This document shows positions 1 to 7,257 of a stretch of 27,179 nt of DNA, piece after piece. The DNA comes from CAZJZH01 sp964550465. GTDB taxonomy: Bacteria; Patescibacteriota; Patescibacteriia; JACRDY01. Numbering within the stretch: the stretch's first letter is position 1; every line of letters begins with the position of its first letter. The DNA is taken from positions 1 through 27,179 of the forward strand of contig CAZJZH010000008.1 in the NCBI GenBank assembly GCA_964550465.1, in the 5' to 3' direction. Both the position numbers and the translations under genes were made by a program. Under the pieces are notes generated by a model, which made no database searches, was not told the origin of the DNA, and saw only the letters and a list, made by a program, of their open reading frames with translations.

Positions 1-756
1 TGAGGGGTCTTGACCTTCATTACGAAAAGCTTTGCCCAGCTCAAATATTTTTTCAAAGCCGCCGACGATTAGCTCCTTCAACGGTAGCTCATGAGAAATA
101 CGCAGCACTACGTCAATGTCCAAGGCATTGTTATGGGTGTGGTATGGTCGGGCCGCCGCGCCAGTAGCGTTGTGCAGTAAGGTGGGCGTTTCTACTTCTA
201 GGAAGCCTTGTTTCCAGTAGAACTGACGGATAGTTTGTAGTACTTGTGAGCGGAAGGCGAAGCGCTCCATAGCGCCGTCGTTGGCGATCAAGTCCAGGTA
301 GCGCTGACGGTAGCGGGCTTCGGTGTCTGTCAAACCATGCCATTTTTCTGGGAGTGGCCGTAGTGCTTTACCCAGGAAGGTCCATTTTTTGACTAAGATA
401 GACTTCTCCCCTTTTTGGGTAGTAAGCATCTCCCCCTGGACACCAATAAAGTCACCGATATCAATCAGTTTCAAAAATTGCTTATAGGCTTTTGGTCCCA
501 CTACTTCTTGGCGCAGGACAATCTGCAGCTTTCCGCTCTGGTCCTGCAGATGCGCAAAGCAGATTTTGCCCATATCGCGGCAGCGGACTAAGCGGCCGGC
601 GGTTTTAACCCGCTTGGCATCGTCAAGGCTACCGGCCTTGGCCAGTGATTGCTTTTTGGCGAATTTAGCCGGGTATGGCTGGAAACCAGCCTCCGTTAGG
701 GCGGCTAATTTTTGCCGCCGCACCTGTTCGTCGGTGCTGAGGTCTGTGTGTGACAT
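1..756 (-). CDS. lysS: Lysyl-tRNA synthetase, class II (5' part; runs off the window)
   Basis: Charges tRNA-Lys with lysine in the cytoplasm. The 252 visible residues hold the N-terminal OB-fold anticodon-binding domain (about residues 50-150). They then enter the class II catalytic core with the family signatures RYRQRYLDLI, GFLEVETPTL and the motif 2 stretch FELGKAFRNEG close to the window edge. The rest of the catalytic domain, including motif 3, lies outside. The ATG at 754-756 is chosen because an in-frame TGA sits three codons upstream. No SD precedes it; a TTGATT/TAGAAT promoter ends 8 nt before the ATG, so the mRNA is probably leaderless. Family assignment is firm; completeness cannot be judged. 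Confidence 0.95.
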   Translation of the reverse strand, partial: MSHTDLSTDEQVRRQKLAALTEAGFQPYPAKFAKKQSLAKAGSLDDAKRVKTAGRLVRCRDMGKICFAHLQDQSGKLQIVLRQEVVGPKAYKQFLKLIDIGDFIGVQGEMLTTQKGEKSILVKKWTFLGKALRPLPEKWHGLTDTEARYRQRYLDLIANDGAMERFAFRSQVLQTIRQFYWKQGFLEVETPTLLHNATGAAARPYHTHNNALDIDVVLRISHELPLKELIVGGFEKIFELGKAFRNEGQDPS

Positions 757-764
757 ATGCCATC

Positions 765-793
765 ATTCTACGCCAAAATAAGAGGAAAATCAA
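765..793 (-). promoter_or_regulatory. lysS promoter, probably leaderless
   Basis: On the minus strand, TTGATT (788-793) and TAGAAT (765-770) are 17 nt apart. Only 8 nt separate the -10 box from the lysS ATG, so transcription should start at or within a few bases of the start codon. This is inferred from spacing. Confidence 0.6.
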
Positions 794-804
794 ATGGTTT
801 GGTA

Positions 805-836
805 ATAAAAAATCCCACCCCCGAGGGGATGGGATG
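805..836 (-). terminator. Intrinsic terminator of the 865-1404 gene
   Basis: On the minus strand, ATCCCATCCC pairs with GGGTGGGAT-type sequence (about 10 bp with one U-G pair, CTCG loop). It is followed by TTTTTTATT. It lies 29 nt after the stop codon of the upstream orphan gene and just before the lysS promoter. Confidence 0.85.
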
Positions 837-864
837 TTTGATGACGAGTCTTGTGAATACGTTC

Positions 865-1404
865 CTATGGGCGTATTAGCGACGTGAGGTCGAAATCTAG
901 AGGCACTTCAAATAGCATGGCGTACCTCGGGTCATGCCATCGACTATATGGGTAGGCATAGTACCCGGCAATATGACTTTTGCCGTCAATGCCAAAAATG
1001 AGGGGCACATAGTCTAACCCCTCATTTACCGTTTGATGCATAACCAAGATCGCTTGGTAGCCAACTGTCTCGAACTGTTGATTGGTGATGAGTTGCCTTA
1101 GGTGTGCGACCACTTCAACTGGGGGCTCTTGCAACCCACGCTTATAAGCCTCTTTGCGGATGATATCATGCGTCAGGAGATGTGTTGACGACGAGTTTAT
1201 ATTTGCAAACAACTCATATTCAACAACGATCAACCGGCGCTGCTTGTTAGCTGGCTCAGGTGTGAATTTGAGAGAGCGGCAGAGGTCGGTAAAGGAGTTA
1301 CCAGGTATAAACCCCTCCTTTTCGAGCATTTTGAGCAATTCTGATCCATATTGACCAGTGGTGGTGATGGTGAATTCTTGCAGTACTCCAGGAACTTCAG
1401 TCAT
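865..1404 (-). CDS. Orphan protein, 179 aa, unknown function
   Basis: I do not recognise this protein. It is soluble by appearance: no signal peptide or membrane segment, mixed alpha/beta composition, and a C-terminal half rich in aromatics (YYAYPYSRWHDPRY). A GTG three codons upstream (1413) also opens the frame. The ATG at 1404 is preferred because AGGAG (1413-1417) stands 8 nt before it, and the GTG overlaps that SD. It is a single-gene transcription unit: strong promoter at 1477-1505, BoxA-like element at 1457-1468, own terminator at 805-836. With the next gene it separates greA from lysS, which are often neighbours in bacteria, suggesting an inserted accessory cassette. That it is a real gene is well supported; its role is unknown. 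Confidence 0.8.
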   Translation of the reverse strand: MTEVPGVLQEFTITTTGQYGSELLKMLEKEGFIPGNSFTDLCRSLKFTPEPANKQRRLIVVEYELFANINSSSTHLLTHDIIRKEAYKRGLQEPPVEVVAHLRQLITNQQFETVGYQAILVMHQTVNEGLDYVPLIFGIDGKSHIAGYYAYPYSRWHDPRYAMLFEVPLDFDLTSLIRP

Positions 1405-1456
1405 GTTGAACACTCCTTTGTGGTGACTTTCTTGCTTAGGTAAATGGCAGTACCAG

Positions 1457-1505
1457 TGTCAAAGAGCTAACTAGTATTTTTATCATAGTTAGATAATATT
1501 GTCAA
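1457..1505 (-). promoter_or_regulatory. Strong sigma70-type promoter with BoxA-like start
   Basis: Minus strand: consensus -35 TTGACA (1500-1505), 17-nt spacer, then TAAAAA (1477-1482) preceded by TGA, an extended -10. Eight bases later comes AGCTCTTTGACA (1457-1468), matching 10 of 12 bases of the E. coli BoxA TGCTCTTTAACA. The spacer and downstream bases closely match the promoter at 2014-2060. Confidence 0.75.
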
Positions 1506-1510
1506 CAGGG

Positions 1511-1544
1511 CAAGAAAAGACCCGCACTGGTGAGAGTGTGGGTC
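1511..1544 (-). terminator. Intrinsic terminator of the 1570-1986 gene
   Basis: Minus strand: GACCCACACT (1544-1535) pairs with AGTGCGGGTC (1528-1519) over 10 bp with one wobble. TTTTCTTG follows. It lies 26 nt after the stop codon and immediately before the next promoter. Confidence 0.85.
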
Positions 1545-1569
1545 GGTGAGTTGAGCTCTTTAGCCCCCC

Positions 1570-1986
1570 TTATGAGACTTGTTTGAGTTGAGCTTTTTGA
1601 TTAAAAGAGGCGTTAAGGGTAGCATGTTCACCATTGATATTCAGAAGCTCTTTGGCGGCAGCTTCAATTCGAGTAACAATGGGTCGGACAAGATGCATTC
1701 CCTCCGCGCTATACACCTTGAGGTTTCCTCGCGTGTCAGCGACCTGAGTAGCTAGGTCAATGTGCAGCGTTATTTCTCCGTCACAGCAAATCAAGTTTAG
1801 TTGTGACAGTAAGCCTTCGATTTCGCCTCTTAGCTGGTACAATCGAAGCGTATCTTCGAAGGTGACATTTTGTGTTTTGAAGTTAAGGTTGACCTTGTTT
1901 TCTTGGTGCGTTGTATGCCACCCTTTCATCCTCAAAAAATAGCCAGGTAGTGCGGTGATCGGTTGCTGAGTTACCTGAATTCCCAT
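1570..1986 (-). CDS. Orphan protein, 138 aa, unknown function
   Basis: I do not recognise this protein. It has no membrane segment or signal peptide. Residues 40-65 look helical (FEDTLRLYQLRGEIEGLLSQL), followed by a beta-like stretch and a second helix rich in Ala and Glu. The ATG at 1984-1986 has AGAGGAG 7 nt upstream, a clear SD. The gene stands alone between a consensus promoter with a BoxA-like element (2014-2060) and its own terminator (1511-1544), the same design as the neighbouring 865-1404 gene, though the two proteins share no obvious sequence. It may belong to an accessory cassette between greA and lysS. Confidence 0.8.
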   Translation of the reverse strand: MGIQVTQQPITALPGYFLRMKGWHTTHQENKVNLNFKTQNVTFEDTLRLYQLRGEIEGLLSQLNLICCDGEITLHIDLATQVADTRGNLKVYSAEGMHLVRPIVTRIEAAAKELLNINGEHATLNASFNQKAQLKQVS

Positions 1987-2013
1987 AACTCTACTCCTCT
2001 TGGTTGTATTGGT

Positions 2014-2060
2014 TGTTCAAGAGCTAGTCAGAAAATAACATATTTAGATAGTATTGTCAA
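2014..2060 (-). promoter_or_regulatory. Strong sigma70-type promoter with BoxA-like start
   Basis: Minus strand: TTGACA (2055-2060), 17-nt spacer, TATTTT (2032-2037) with an upstream TGT extended -10. Six bases later AGCTCTTGAACA (2014-2025) resembles BoxA (10 of 12). The spacer ATACTATCTAAATATGT is almost the same as that of the 1477-1505 promoter. Confidence 0.75.
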
Positions 2061-2068
2061 TAATACTA

Positions 2069-2097
2069 AAAAACACCTCACATTGTGAGGTGTTTTT
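2069..2097 (-). terminator. greA terminator
   Basis: Perfect stem CACCTCAC/GTGAGGTG (2074-2081 with 2085-2092), extended by A-T pairs on both sides, loop ATT. The U-tract on the minus strand terminates greA, whose stop is 17 nt upstream. The symmetry could also stop plus-strand transcripts. Confidence 0.9.
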
Positions 2098-2114
2098 GCT
2101 GTACACACTACTGC

Positions 2115-2567
2115 TTACTGAATATCTTTAATCTGGTAGGTAATGATACCCTTCGGCACTTTTACTTCCACAGTCTCCCCTACCATCCGGCCCATGAAGT
2201 TGCGGCCCAGTGGTGATTCGTTAGAAATCTTGCCAGCCGCCGGATCAGCTTCATTAAAACTGACAATGGTAAACTGCTTGTCTTGACCATCGGTGGTGAC
2301 GGTAATCGTGCTGCCCAGCTGGACGTTGTTACTATCACTACGCTCAGACACTACCGCCCGCTTGATCAAGCTCTCCAGCTCCATCAGTCGCGTTTCGTTA
2401 AACGACTGATCTTCTTTAGCTTCTTGGTACTCAAAGTTCTCAGACAAGTCACCTAAGCTTTTGGCATACTCAATTTTTGACGCAATCTTCTTGCGGCGCT
2501 CCAATCGTTCGGCCAGCTCTTGCTTGAGTTTGTCTAAACCCTCTTGGGTCAAAATAATTTCTTCCAT
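2115..2567 (-). CDS. greA: Transcription elongation factor GreA
   Basis: Binds the secondary channel of RNA polymerase and stimulates cleavage of backtracked transcripts. The 150 residues fit the family (about 155-160). The N-terminal coiled coil (residues 1-75) carries the acidic tip motif GDLSENFEY around residues 38-46, whose Asp and Glu support the Mg ion for cleavage. The C-terminal FKBP-like domain includes the typical SPLGRNFMGR and VGETVEVKVP stretches. The ATG at 2567 is chosen over a GTG eight codons upstream because GreA proteins begin just before the ILT-type start. No SD is visible. It sits 110 nt after glyS and has its own promoter (2641-2669). Confidence 0.97.
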   Translation of the reverse strand: MEEIILTQEGLDKLKQELAERLERRKKIASKIEYAKSLGDLSENFEYQEAKEDQSFNETRLMELESLIKRAVVSERSDSNNVQLGSTITVTTDGQDKQFTIVSFNEADPAAGKISNESPLGRNFMGRMVGETVEVKVPKGIITYQIKDIQ

Positions 2568-2576
2568 ACAATCGTT

Positions 2577-2669
2577 AGTATACACTACCACCGGGCAATA
2601 AAAAAAGCCCCCAGTGGTGGTTGTGTTGTCTTAGATTAGTACTATAGCGCAGACCAGCAGCCTCGTCAA
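2577..2669 (-). promoter_or_regulatory. greA promoter region with U-loop hairpin
   Basis: Minus strand: TTGACG (2664-2669), 17-nt spacer, TATAGT (2641-2646), giving a leader of about 65 nt. The leader can fold with arms 2587-2596 and 2607-2618 (GGGC/GCCC and ACCAC/GUGGU) around a loop UUUUUUUAUU. A second -10-like TATACT (2577-2582) lies 9 nt before the start and could give a near-leaderless transcript. Confidence 0.6.
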
Positions 2670-2677
2670 GACTGGCT

Positions 2678-4060
2678 TTAGGCAGCCAATCGCTCAGTCA
2701 GCAGGGCCGGTAAGTCAGCAATAGCCACGCGCTGCTGCTCCATGGTGTCTCGGTCACGCAGGGTGACAGTGTCGTCTTCTAGGCTGTCAAAGTCAACGGT
2801 GACACAGAACGGCGTGCCGATCTCATCCTGGCGGCGGTAGCGTTTACCGATATTACCATTGTCATCAAATTCACAGACAAACTGCGGTGCCAGCTGCCCA
2901 AAAACACTCTCTGCCTTGGCTACCAGCTCCGGCTTGTTCTTGAGCAGTGGAAAGACCGCTACTTTGATCGGCGCTAAGTTCTTGGGGAATTTCATTACTA
3001 CCCGCTCATCACCATCTTCTAACTGCTCCACCGTGTAGGCGGCACAGAGTGATACTAAAATACTGCGATCCAGTCCAAAGGTAGGCTCAATGACGTGAGG
3101 GATAAAGCGGTCGTCATTAGCTTGGTCATAGTATTCCAAATTTTGCCCAGAGGCTTGAGCGTGCTGCGTCAGGTCAAAGTCAGTTCGGTTGGCCAGGCCA
3201 TACAGTTCTTTAAAGCCAAACGGGTATTGGTACTCGATATCCACTGTTTTAGCAGAATAGTGGGACCGTTTAGTGTCTGGATGCTCATAGCGGCGCAGGT
3301 GCTGTGGATCTGCTCCCAGCCGTTGAGCGAAGTCTTCTTGGGCTGCTAGCCACTGGTCAAACATCGGCTGCCAGTCAGCTTGGGGGTGAATGAAGTATTC
3401 AATCTCCATCTGTTCAAACTCCCGCAGGCGGAAAATAAAATTACCAGCCACAATCTCATTACGAAAAGCTTTACCGATTTGGGCAATACCAAAAGGAATT
3501 TTAACTCGACTGGAATCCATCACACCTTTGTAGTCAACGAAGATGGCGCCAGCAGTTTCTGGCCGCAAAAATACCGGCTCATCACTACTGTTGATGTCCG
3601 TCTTAAACATCATGTTAAAGAATTTGGCTTCCGTCCAGTTCTGCTTGCCACAGTGCGGACACGGTATCTTTTCTGTTTGCAGGGCGCGACTCAAAGCCTC
3701 TAGGTCGCCTTCTAAGTCCTGACCGGTAGCGTCTTCAACTAAATGGTCAGCCCGGAAACGGTGCTTACACTCTTTACAATCAGCCATGGCGTCGTTAAAG
3801 CCTTCAGCGTGTCCAGAGGCATGCCAGACGTGTGGGTGGAGAATGATTGGTCCATCAATACCGACTATGTCAGCGCGTTGCTGGATAAATAACTGCCACC
3901 ACAGTTGTTTGATGTTGTTTTTCAACTCAACGCCGTAGGGACCGTAGGTGTAGCTGTTAGCAAAGCCGCCGTAGATATCACTACTAGGCAAGACAAAACC
4001 GCGTCGCTTAGCCAGCGACACGATGTCGTCCATGGTGAAATTTCGTTCTGAAGCGGCCAT
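2678..4060 (-). CDS. glyS: Glycyl-tRNA synthetase, class II (alpha2 type)
   Basis: Charges tRNA-Gly with glycine. The 460 residues match the dimeric, single-chain bacterial/eukaryotic-type enzyme, not the split alpha/beta form. Visible are the N-terminal RGF(V/F)LPSSDIYGG motif, a zinc-site-like cysteine pair CKEC with a second pair CPHC (about residues 93-138), PETAGAIFVDY, the motif 2 stretch GKAFRNEI, and motif 3 FGLDRSI. A C-terminal anticodon-binding domain starts near residue 360. The start is one base after the frr stop (TAG-T-ATG), so the two are probably translationally coupled. No separate SD. Confidence 0.97.
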   Translation of the reverse strand: MAASERNFTMDDIVSLAKRRGFVLPSSDIYGGFANSYTYGPYGVELKNNIKQLWWQLFIQQRADIVGIDGPIILHPHVWHASGHAEGFNDAMADCKECKHRFRADHLVEDATGQDLEGDLEALSRALQTEKIPCPHCGKQNWTEAKFFNMMFKTDINSSDEPVFLRPETAGAIFVDYKGVMDSSRVKIPFGIAQIGKAFRNEIVAGNFIFRLREFEQMEIEYFIHPQADWQPMFDQWLAAQEDFAQRLGADPQHLRRYEHPDTKRSHYSAKTVDIEYQYPFGFKELYGLANRTDFDLTQHAQASGQNLEYYDQANDDRFIPHVIEPTFGLDRSILVSLCAAYTVEQLEDGDERVVMKFPKNLAPIKVAVFPLLKNKPELVAKAESVFGQLAPQFVCEFDDNGNIGKRYRRQDEIGTPFCVTVDFDSLEDDTVTLRDRDTMEQQRVAIADLPALLTERLAA

Positions 4061-4061
4061 A

Positions 4062-4613
4062 CTAGACAGTCATGATTTCTTTTTCCTTGGCGTCAGCCAG
4101 TTGCTTAATCTCATCGTTGCACTTGGCGGTGTATTCATCCAGTTCTTTTTGTAGGCGAAATTTATCATCTTCGGTTAGCTCGCCGCTTTTTTCCTTGGCT
4201 AGGATTTCGTCTTTGACCTTATCCCGCACACCACGGATAGTCACCCGCGCTTCTTCCATCTTGGTCTTCAGCACTTTGACCAGCTCTTTACGACTGTCTT
4301 CGGTCATTTCCGGTACAGAGACGCGAATGTGTGTGCCTTCATTGGCAGTTCGTAGGCCGACATTAGCCGCTTGGATAGCTTTTTCAATCTCTGCCAGCAT
4401 GCCCTTATCCCACGGCTCAATGGTCATGCTCTTGCTGTCGGTGACGGCAATATTGCCCATCTGCTTGATGGGGGTAGCGGTGCCATAGGCGTCAATAGTG
4501 ATGTTTTCTACCAAACCGGCATTGGCCCGGCCGCTGCGTAAACCCTGCAGTTCTTGGCTGAAGTGCTCGATTGGCTTACTAAAATCACCACTGTGGTCGT
4601 CAATAATACTCAT
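4062..4613 (-). CDS. frr: Ribosome recycling factor
   Basis: Splits post-termination ribosomes together with EF-G. The 183 residues match the usual 185. The family signatures are clear: LRSGRANAGLVENI near residue 25-38, then the beta-rich domain II (VTDSKSMTIEPWDKGML), and the PEMTEDSRKELVK helix start. The protein ends in the long helix of domain I (DDKFRLQKELDEYT). The start lies 2 nt after the stop of the upstream lipoprotein gene, within the holB-glyS operon. Confidence 0.98.
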   Translation of the reverse strand: MSIIDDHSGDFSKPIEHFSQELQGLRSGRANAGLVENITIDAYGTATPIKQMGNIAVTDSKSMTIEPWDKGMLAEIEKAIQAANVGLRTANEGTHIRVSVPEMTEDSRKELVKVLKTKMEEARVTIRGVRDKVKDEILAKEKSGELTEDDKFRLQKELDEYTAKCNDEIKQLADAKEKEIMTV

Positions 4614-4615
4614 AG

Positions 4616-5698
4616 TTATTCTTCAAATTTGGCAGTACCCATGTACAACACATTAGGGTTTTCTGAGTCAACCGTCAAGCTGTTAGCACTGCGGCTGGTG
4701 GGCAGCGGCTCTGTTACCCAGTTCTGCCCACCATCCAGTGAGGTGTAGAAGGTGTTATCTGTAGCGTAGTAAATACCGTTGCTGTTTTCCGGATCAACCG
4801 CCACGGCGCGAATGGGCACCTCTTTTGGATTGGTTACCAGTTCAATTGGCTGCCAGCTGTCTCCCCCATCGGTGGTTTTCAGTAGGCCATAGTCAGAGGC
4901 GTGAATAAATGTACTGCCCTCTGACGGTACGGGTACTAAGTTATGGAAAGCGGTACTGCCAGGGAAATCGCGCAAAATCTTGGTGATTGGGTCCTCCCAG
5001 GTGGCGCCGCTGTCATAGGTGCGGAACATGCCCTTACCAGCACTGGCCCAGTAGACGCGGCGGCTATCATTGGGGTCAACAACGATTTTTTCCAGCGAAG
5101 CATTTGGTACTCGACCAATCTGCTGCCAGCTGGTGCCGGCGTCACTACTCTTGAGGAAGTTACCTTCACTAGTACCGGCGTAGAGGATGGTGGGAGCAAA
5201 CCAGTCGATAGCTAGTGAGCGCACCGCATCAGAGCCACGGCTGCCGCGGTACACCTCTACCCAGTCACGACCACAGTTAGTTGTTTTAAAGATACGAGTC
5301 AGGGCGGCGGTATAGATAGTACACTCGGCTTGTGGGTCCACCACCAGCGCCACGGTAGCCCGCATCTCCTGTGGTTGTCGTGGCGGTGTCAGCCACTGGT
5401 TGCCAGAGGTGTAAGAGTACAGCACTCCCCGATCAGCTGTTAAGGCGTAGACTGTCTGATGGTCTTGCGGGTCAATCACCACCGTGCGGATATTGACGTC
5501 GTTAATCAGGGTTGGCGTGCCGGTGCTGCTAGGGATAGTGTTAATGGCTTCCCAAGTGACGCCCCGATCAGCAGAGCGGTAAACGCCACCATCAGCTACT
5601 TCAGCATCAGTACTAAAACTAATTGAACAGCCACTGGCGAGGATGCCAATAGCCACTAGGGCAACGGTCATAACCAGACCGCGGTGAGAGCGTATCAT
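4616..5698 (-). CDS. BNR/Ycf48-like beta-propeller lipoprotein
   Basis: Predicted surface lipoprotein of 360 aa. A signal peptide (residues 1-23) ends in the lipobox L-A-S-G with Cys24 as the lipidated residue. The rest is a repeat of Asp-box (BNR) motifs of the S-x-D-x-G-x-x-W type: SADRGVTW, TTNCGRDW, SSDAGTSW, TYDSGATW, TTDGGDSW and SLDGGQNW. Each is followed by VDP(x)N/D...YA strands, as in sortilin/Ycf48-like propellers. No sialidase catalytic residues are recognisable, so a binding or scaffold role is more likely than catalysis. The ATG overlaps the holB stop by 4 nt (ATGA), and frr starts 2 nt downstream. The substrate is unknown. Confidence 0.85.
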   Translation of the reverse strand: MIRSHRGLVMTVALVAIGILASGCSISFSTDAEVADGGVYRSADRGVTWEAINTIPSSTGTPTLINDVNIRTVVIDPQDHQTVYALTADRGVLYSYTSGNQWLTPPRQPQEMRATVALVVDPQAECTIYTAALTRIFKTTNCGRDWVEVYRGSRGSDAVRSLAIDWFAPTILYAGTSEGNFLKSSDAGTSWQQIGRVPNASLEKIVVDPNDSRRVYWASAGKGMFRTYDSGATWEDPITKILRDFPGSTAFHNLVPVPSEGSTFIHASDYGLLKTTDGGDSWQPIELVTNPKEVPIRAVAVDPENSNGIYYATDNTFYTSLDGGQNWVTEPLPTSRSANSLTVDSENPNVLYMGTAKFEE

Positions 5699-6687
5699 AG
5701 GTGTATTTGCAAAAAGAATGATTCAAGAGCTAATTGAGGGCTGACATTTTGTTGCAACAGTCGTTTGGTGGCCTCAGTACTGGCCAGTAAAGTAGCCAAA
5801 CGCTGCGGTGATTGTGTCTGTAGTGTACTGACTTTTAGCTTTTCCAGCAACCAAGGAAACTGCACAGCTGCCTCATGACGCTGTTGGACTAAGAGGACAT
5901 CGCGAATAATAGCTGCTGACTGGTCGATCAGTGCCTGCCCTCGTTGGCGAGCCTGCTGGGTGTTTTCCGCACTCTTGATTAGCTGGTGGATGGCGGTCAG
6001 GGCTCGACCAGTCTCACCGGTCAGTAGTTGGTATGTCTCGGCGGCAGTCTGTTGATAGTCAGCCAGGGCTTGGCTGGTGGCCGCTAGATTGACAGCGCGA
6101 CCGGGAGTACCAGCAGCCGCTGCCGCCATGGTCTGGGCCGGTGTGCGGTCTACTCCCCGCTCCACCAGCCCTTGGTAGATGGCTGGCTGGGGCACTAACT
6201 GGCAGTGCAGCTGTTGGCAGCGGGAGCGCAAGGTGTCTAAAAAGAAACGACTGTCGCTGACAGTCAGCAAGATAATAGTTTTACCATGCGGCTCTTCTAG
6301 TAGTTTCAGTAAGGCGTTACTGGCTGCTGGCGTCAATCGTTCGGCCTGTGGAATGAGGGCTACTTGGTAGTCAGCCACCAGCGGACTCTTAGCTAGGTGA
6401 TTGTGGAGAGAGCGGATATCGTCCACACCAATACTGGTCAGGGGCTGACCGCTAGCGTCTGTGTCGATCGTGTAGTAATCCGGGTGGACTGGTGGCTCAG
6501 CAGTTAGGGGTTGACCGAGCAGGGTCTGGGCAAATCGCTGTGCCACCGCCCGCTTACCGACCCCACGTGGACCGACAAATAGGTAGGCATGATGGAGGTG
6601 GTGGTTATCCACGGCTTTAGACAGTATAGAAACCACCGCTTGGTGACCAATAATGCCCCAATTTTGTTTAAAATTAGGTTCTTTCAT
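5695..6687 (-). CDS. holB: DNA polymerase III delta' subunit (clamp loader)
   Basis: Part of the clamp loader that places the beta sliding clamp on DNA. The 330 residues show the AAA+ fold: Walker A GPRGVGKR (about residues 39-46), the typical SNALLKLLEEP segment, the SRC motif near residue 156, and a helical C-terminal domain. The cysteine quartet of the DnaX zinc module is missing, which fits delta' and not DnaX. It is the first gene of the operon holB-lipoprotein-frr-glyS. Its extended -10 TGCTATAAT ends 6 nt before the ATG, so the mRNA is probably leaderless; no SD is seen. Confidence 0.88.
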   Translation of the reverse strand: MKEPNFKQNWGIIGHQAVVSILSKAVDNHHLHHAYLFVGPRGVGKRAVAQRFAQTLLGQPLTAEPPVHPDYYTIDTDASGQPLTSIGVDDIRSLHNHLAKSPLVADYQVALIPQAERLTPAASNALLKLLEEPHGKTIILLTVSDSRFFLDTLRSRCQQLHCQLVPQPAIYQGLVERGVDRTPAQTMAAAAAGTPGRAVNLAATSQALADYQQTAAETYQLLTGETGRALTAIHQLIKSAENTQQARQRGQALIDQSAAIIRDVLLVQQRHEAAVQFPWLLEKLKVSTLQTQSPQRLATLLASTEATKRLLQQNVSPQLALESFFLQIHL

Positions 6688-6693
6688 GGGGAA

Positions 6694-6702
6694 ATTATAG
6701 CA
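6694..6702 (-). promoter_or_regulatory. holB promoter, extended -10, leaderless
   Basis: Minus strand: a perfect TATAAT (6694-6699) preceded by TGC, the extended -10. TTCCCC and then the ATG follow directly, 6 nt in all, so the predicted 5' end is the start codon itself. No good -35 is present. It is divergent from the 6744-6790 promoter. Confidence 0.65.
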
Positions 6703-6743
6703 AATATACTAATGAAATACCACACCGCTGAGCTACTGTGCTA

Positions 6744-6790
6744 TTGACAAAATATTGAAATATGGTATTATTTGGCTGTTCCTTGAGAAT
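6744..6790 (+). promoter_or_regulatory. Strong promoter with BoxA-like start
   Basis: TTGACA (6744-6749), 16-nt spacer ending in TGG, TATTAT (6766-6771): near-consensus with an extended -10. Five bases later TGTTCCTTGAGAA resembles the Bacillus-type BoxA (TGTTCTTTGAAAA). The layout matches the promoters at 1457-1505 and 2014-2060. Confidence 0.75.
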
Positions 6791-6823
6791 TTAACACTCA
6801 ACTCTGTCAGAGGAGGATTTGTC

Positions 6824-7159
6824 ATGCAGGGTGTGCTGAAATGGTGGCTCGGTCAAAAGCGCGAGGCGCGACTGGCGATTGTTGGTAGTGCCGTGGCTGT
6901 TACAGGTATGGTGCTAACAATGGTCTCGATTGCCGTCGTCGCCCCAAAACACCCAGGTCCGGTGGTTAACCTGCCGACATTTGTTGGCGTTGGGGTATTC
7001 GTCATGCTGATGGCTTGGGACATGGTTTTCCGTGATGGCTATCGTAATGTTCAGGCCTGGTTGTGGGAGCGTCAGCGACGTGCCCATAAAAACTCATCCC
7101 CACCTTGGCCGCGGACCCCGACAGGTGACGTATTGACCGGCGAACCACGCCGTCGCTAA
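6824..7159 (+). CDS. Small two-helix membrane protein, unknown function
   Basis: I do not recognise this 111-aa protein. Residues about 16-40 (a stretch starting LAIVGSAVAVTG) and 50-70 (FVGVGVFVMLMAW) are hydrophobic and should be membrane helices. The tail is Arg- and Pro-rich (SSPPWPRTPTG, ending EPRRR) and probably cytoplasmic by the positive-inside rule. The frame is open from 6755, but ATG 6824 is clearly the start: AGAGGAGG lies 7 nt upstream, and the earlier codons overlap the promoter. It is co-transcribed with the small gene at 7258, with a nested hairpin between them. Confidence 0.8.
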   Translation: MQGVLKWWLGQKREARLAIVGSAVAVTGMVLTMVSIAVVAPKHPGPVVNLPTFVGVGVFVMLMAWDMVFRDGYRNVQAWLWERQRRAHKNSSPPWPRTPTGDVLTGEPRRR

Positions 7160-7179
7160 TTTCCACAATAAACCAATTC

Positions 7180-7234
7180 CCCACCCTAGTCTCGTTGAAT
7201 CCGCCAAAGGCGGAGTAGACGGACGAAGGGTGGG
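7180..7234 (+). promoter_or_regulatory. Nested hairpin between two small membrane-protein genes
   Basis: Outer stem CCCACCCT/AGGGTGGG (7180-7187 with 7227-7234) encloses an inner TCCGCC-AAA-GGCGGA hairpin (7200-7214). There is no U-tract, so it is not a terminator. It ends 10 nt before the AAGGAG SD of the next gene and may affect its translation or mRNA stability. Confidence 0.55.
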
Positions 7235-7257
7235 CGCCCATTTTAAGGAGAAGCAAG

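Noticed and set aside
4936..5215. Paired frames of about 90 codons on both strands within the BNR gene
   Set aside because: Shadows caused by the repeat coding bias of the lipoprotein gene.
7223..7238. Short resemblance to a cloning-vector adaptor (AAGGGTGGGCG)
   Set aside because: Only about a dozen bases match, they form half of a hairpin with nearby sequence, and coding context continues normally on both sides.
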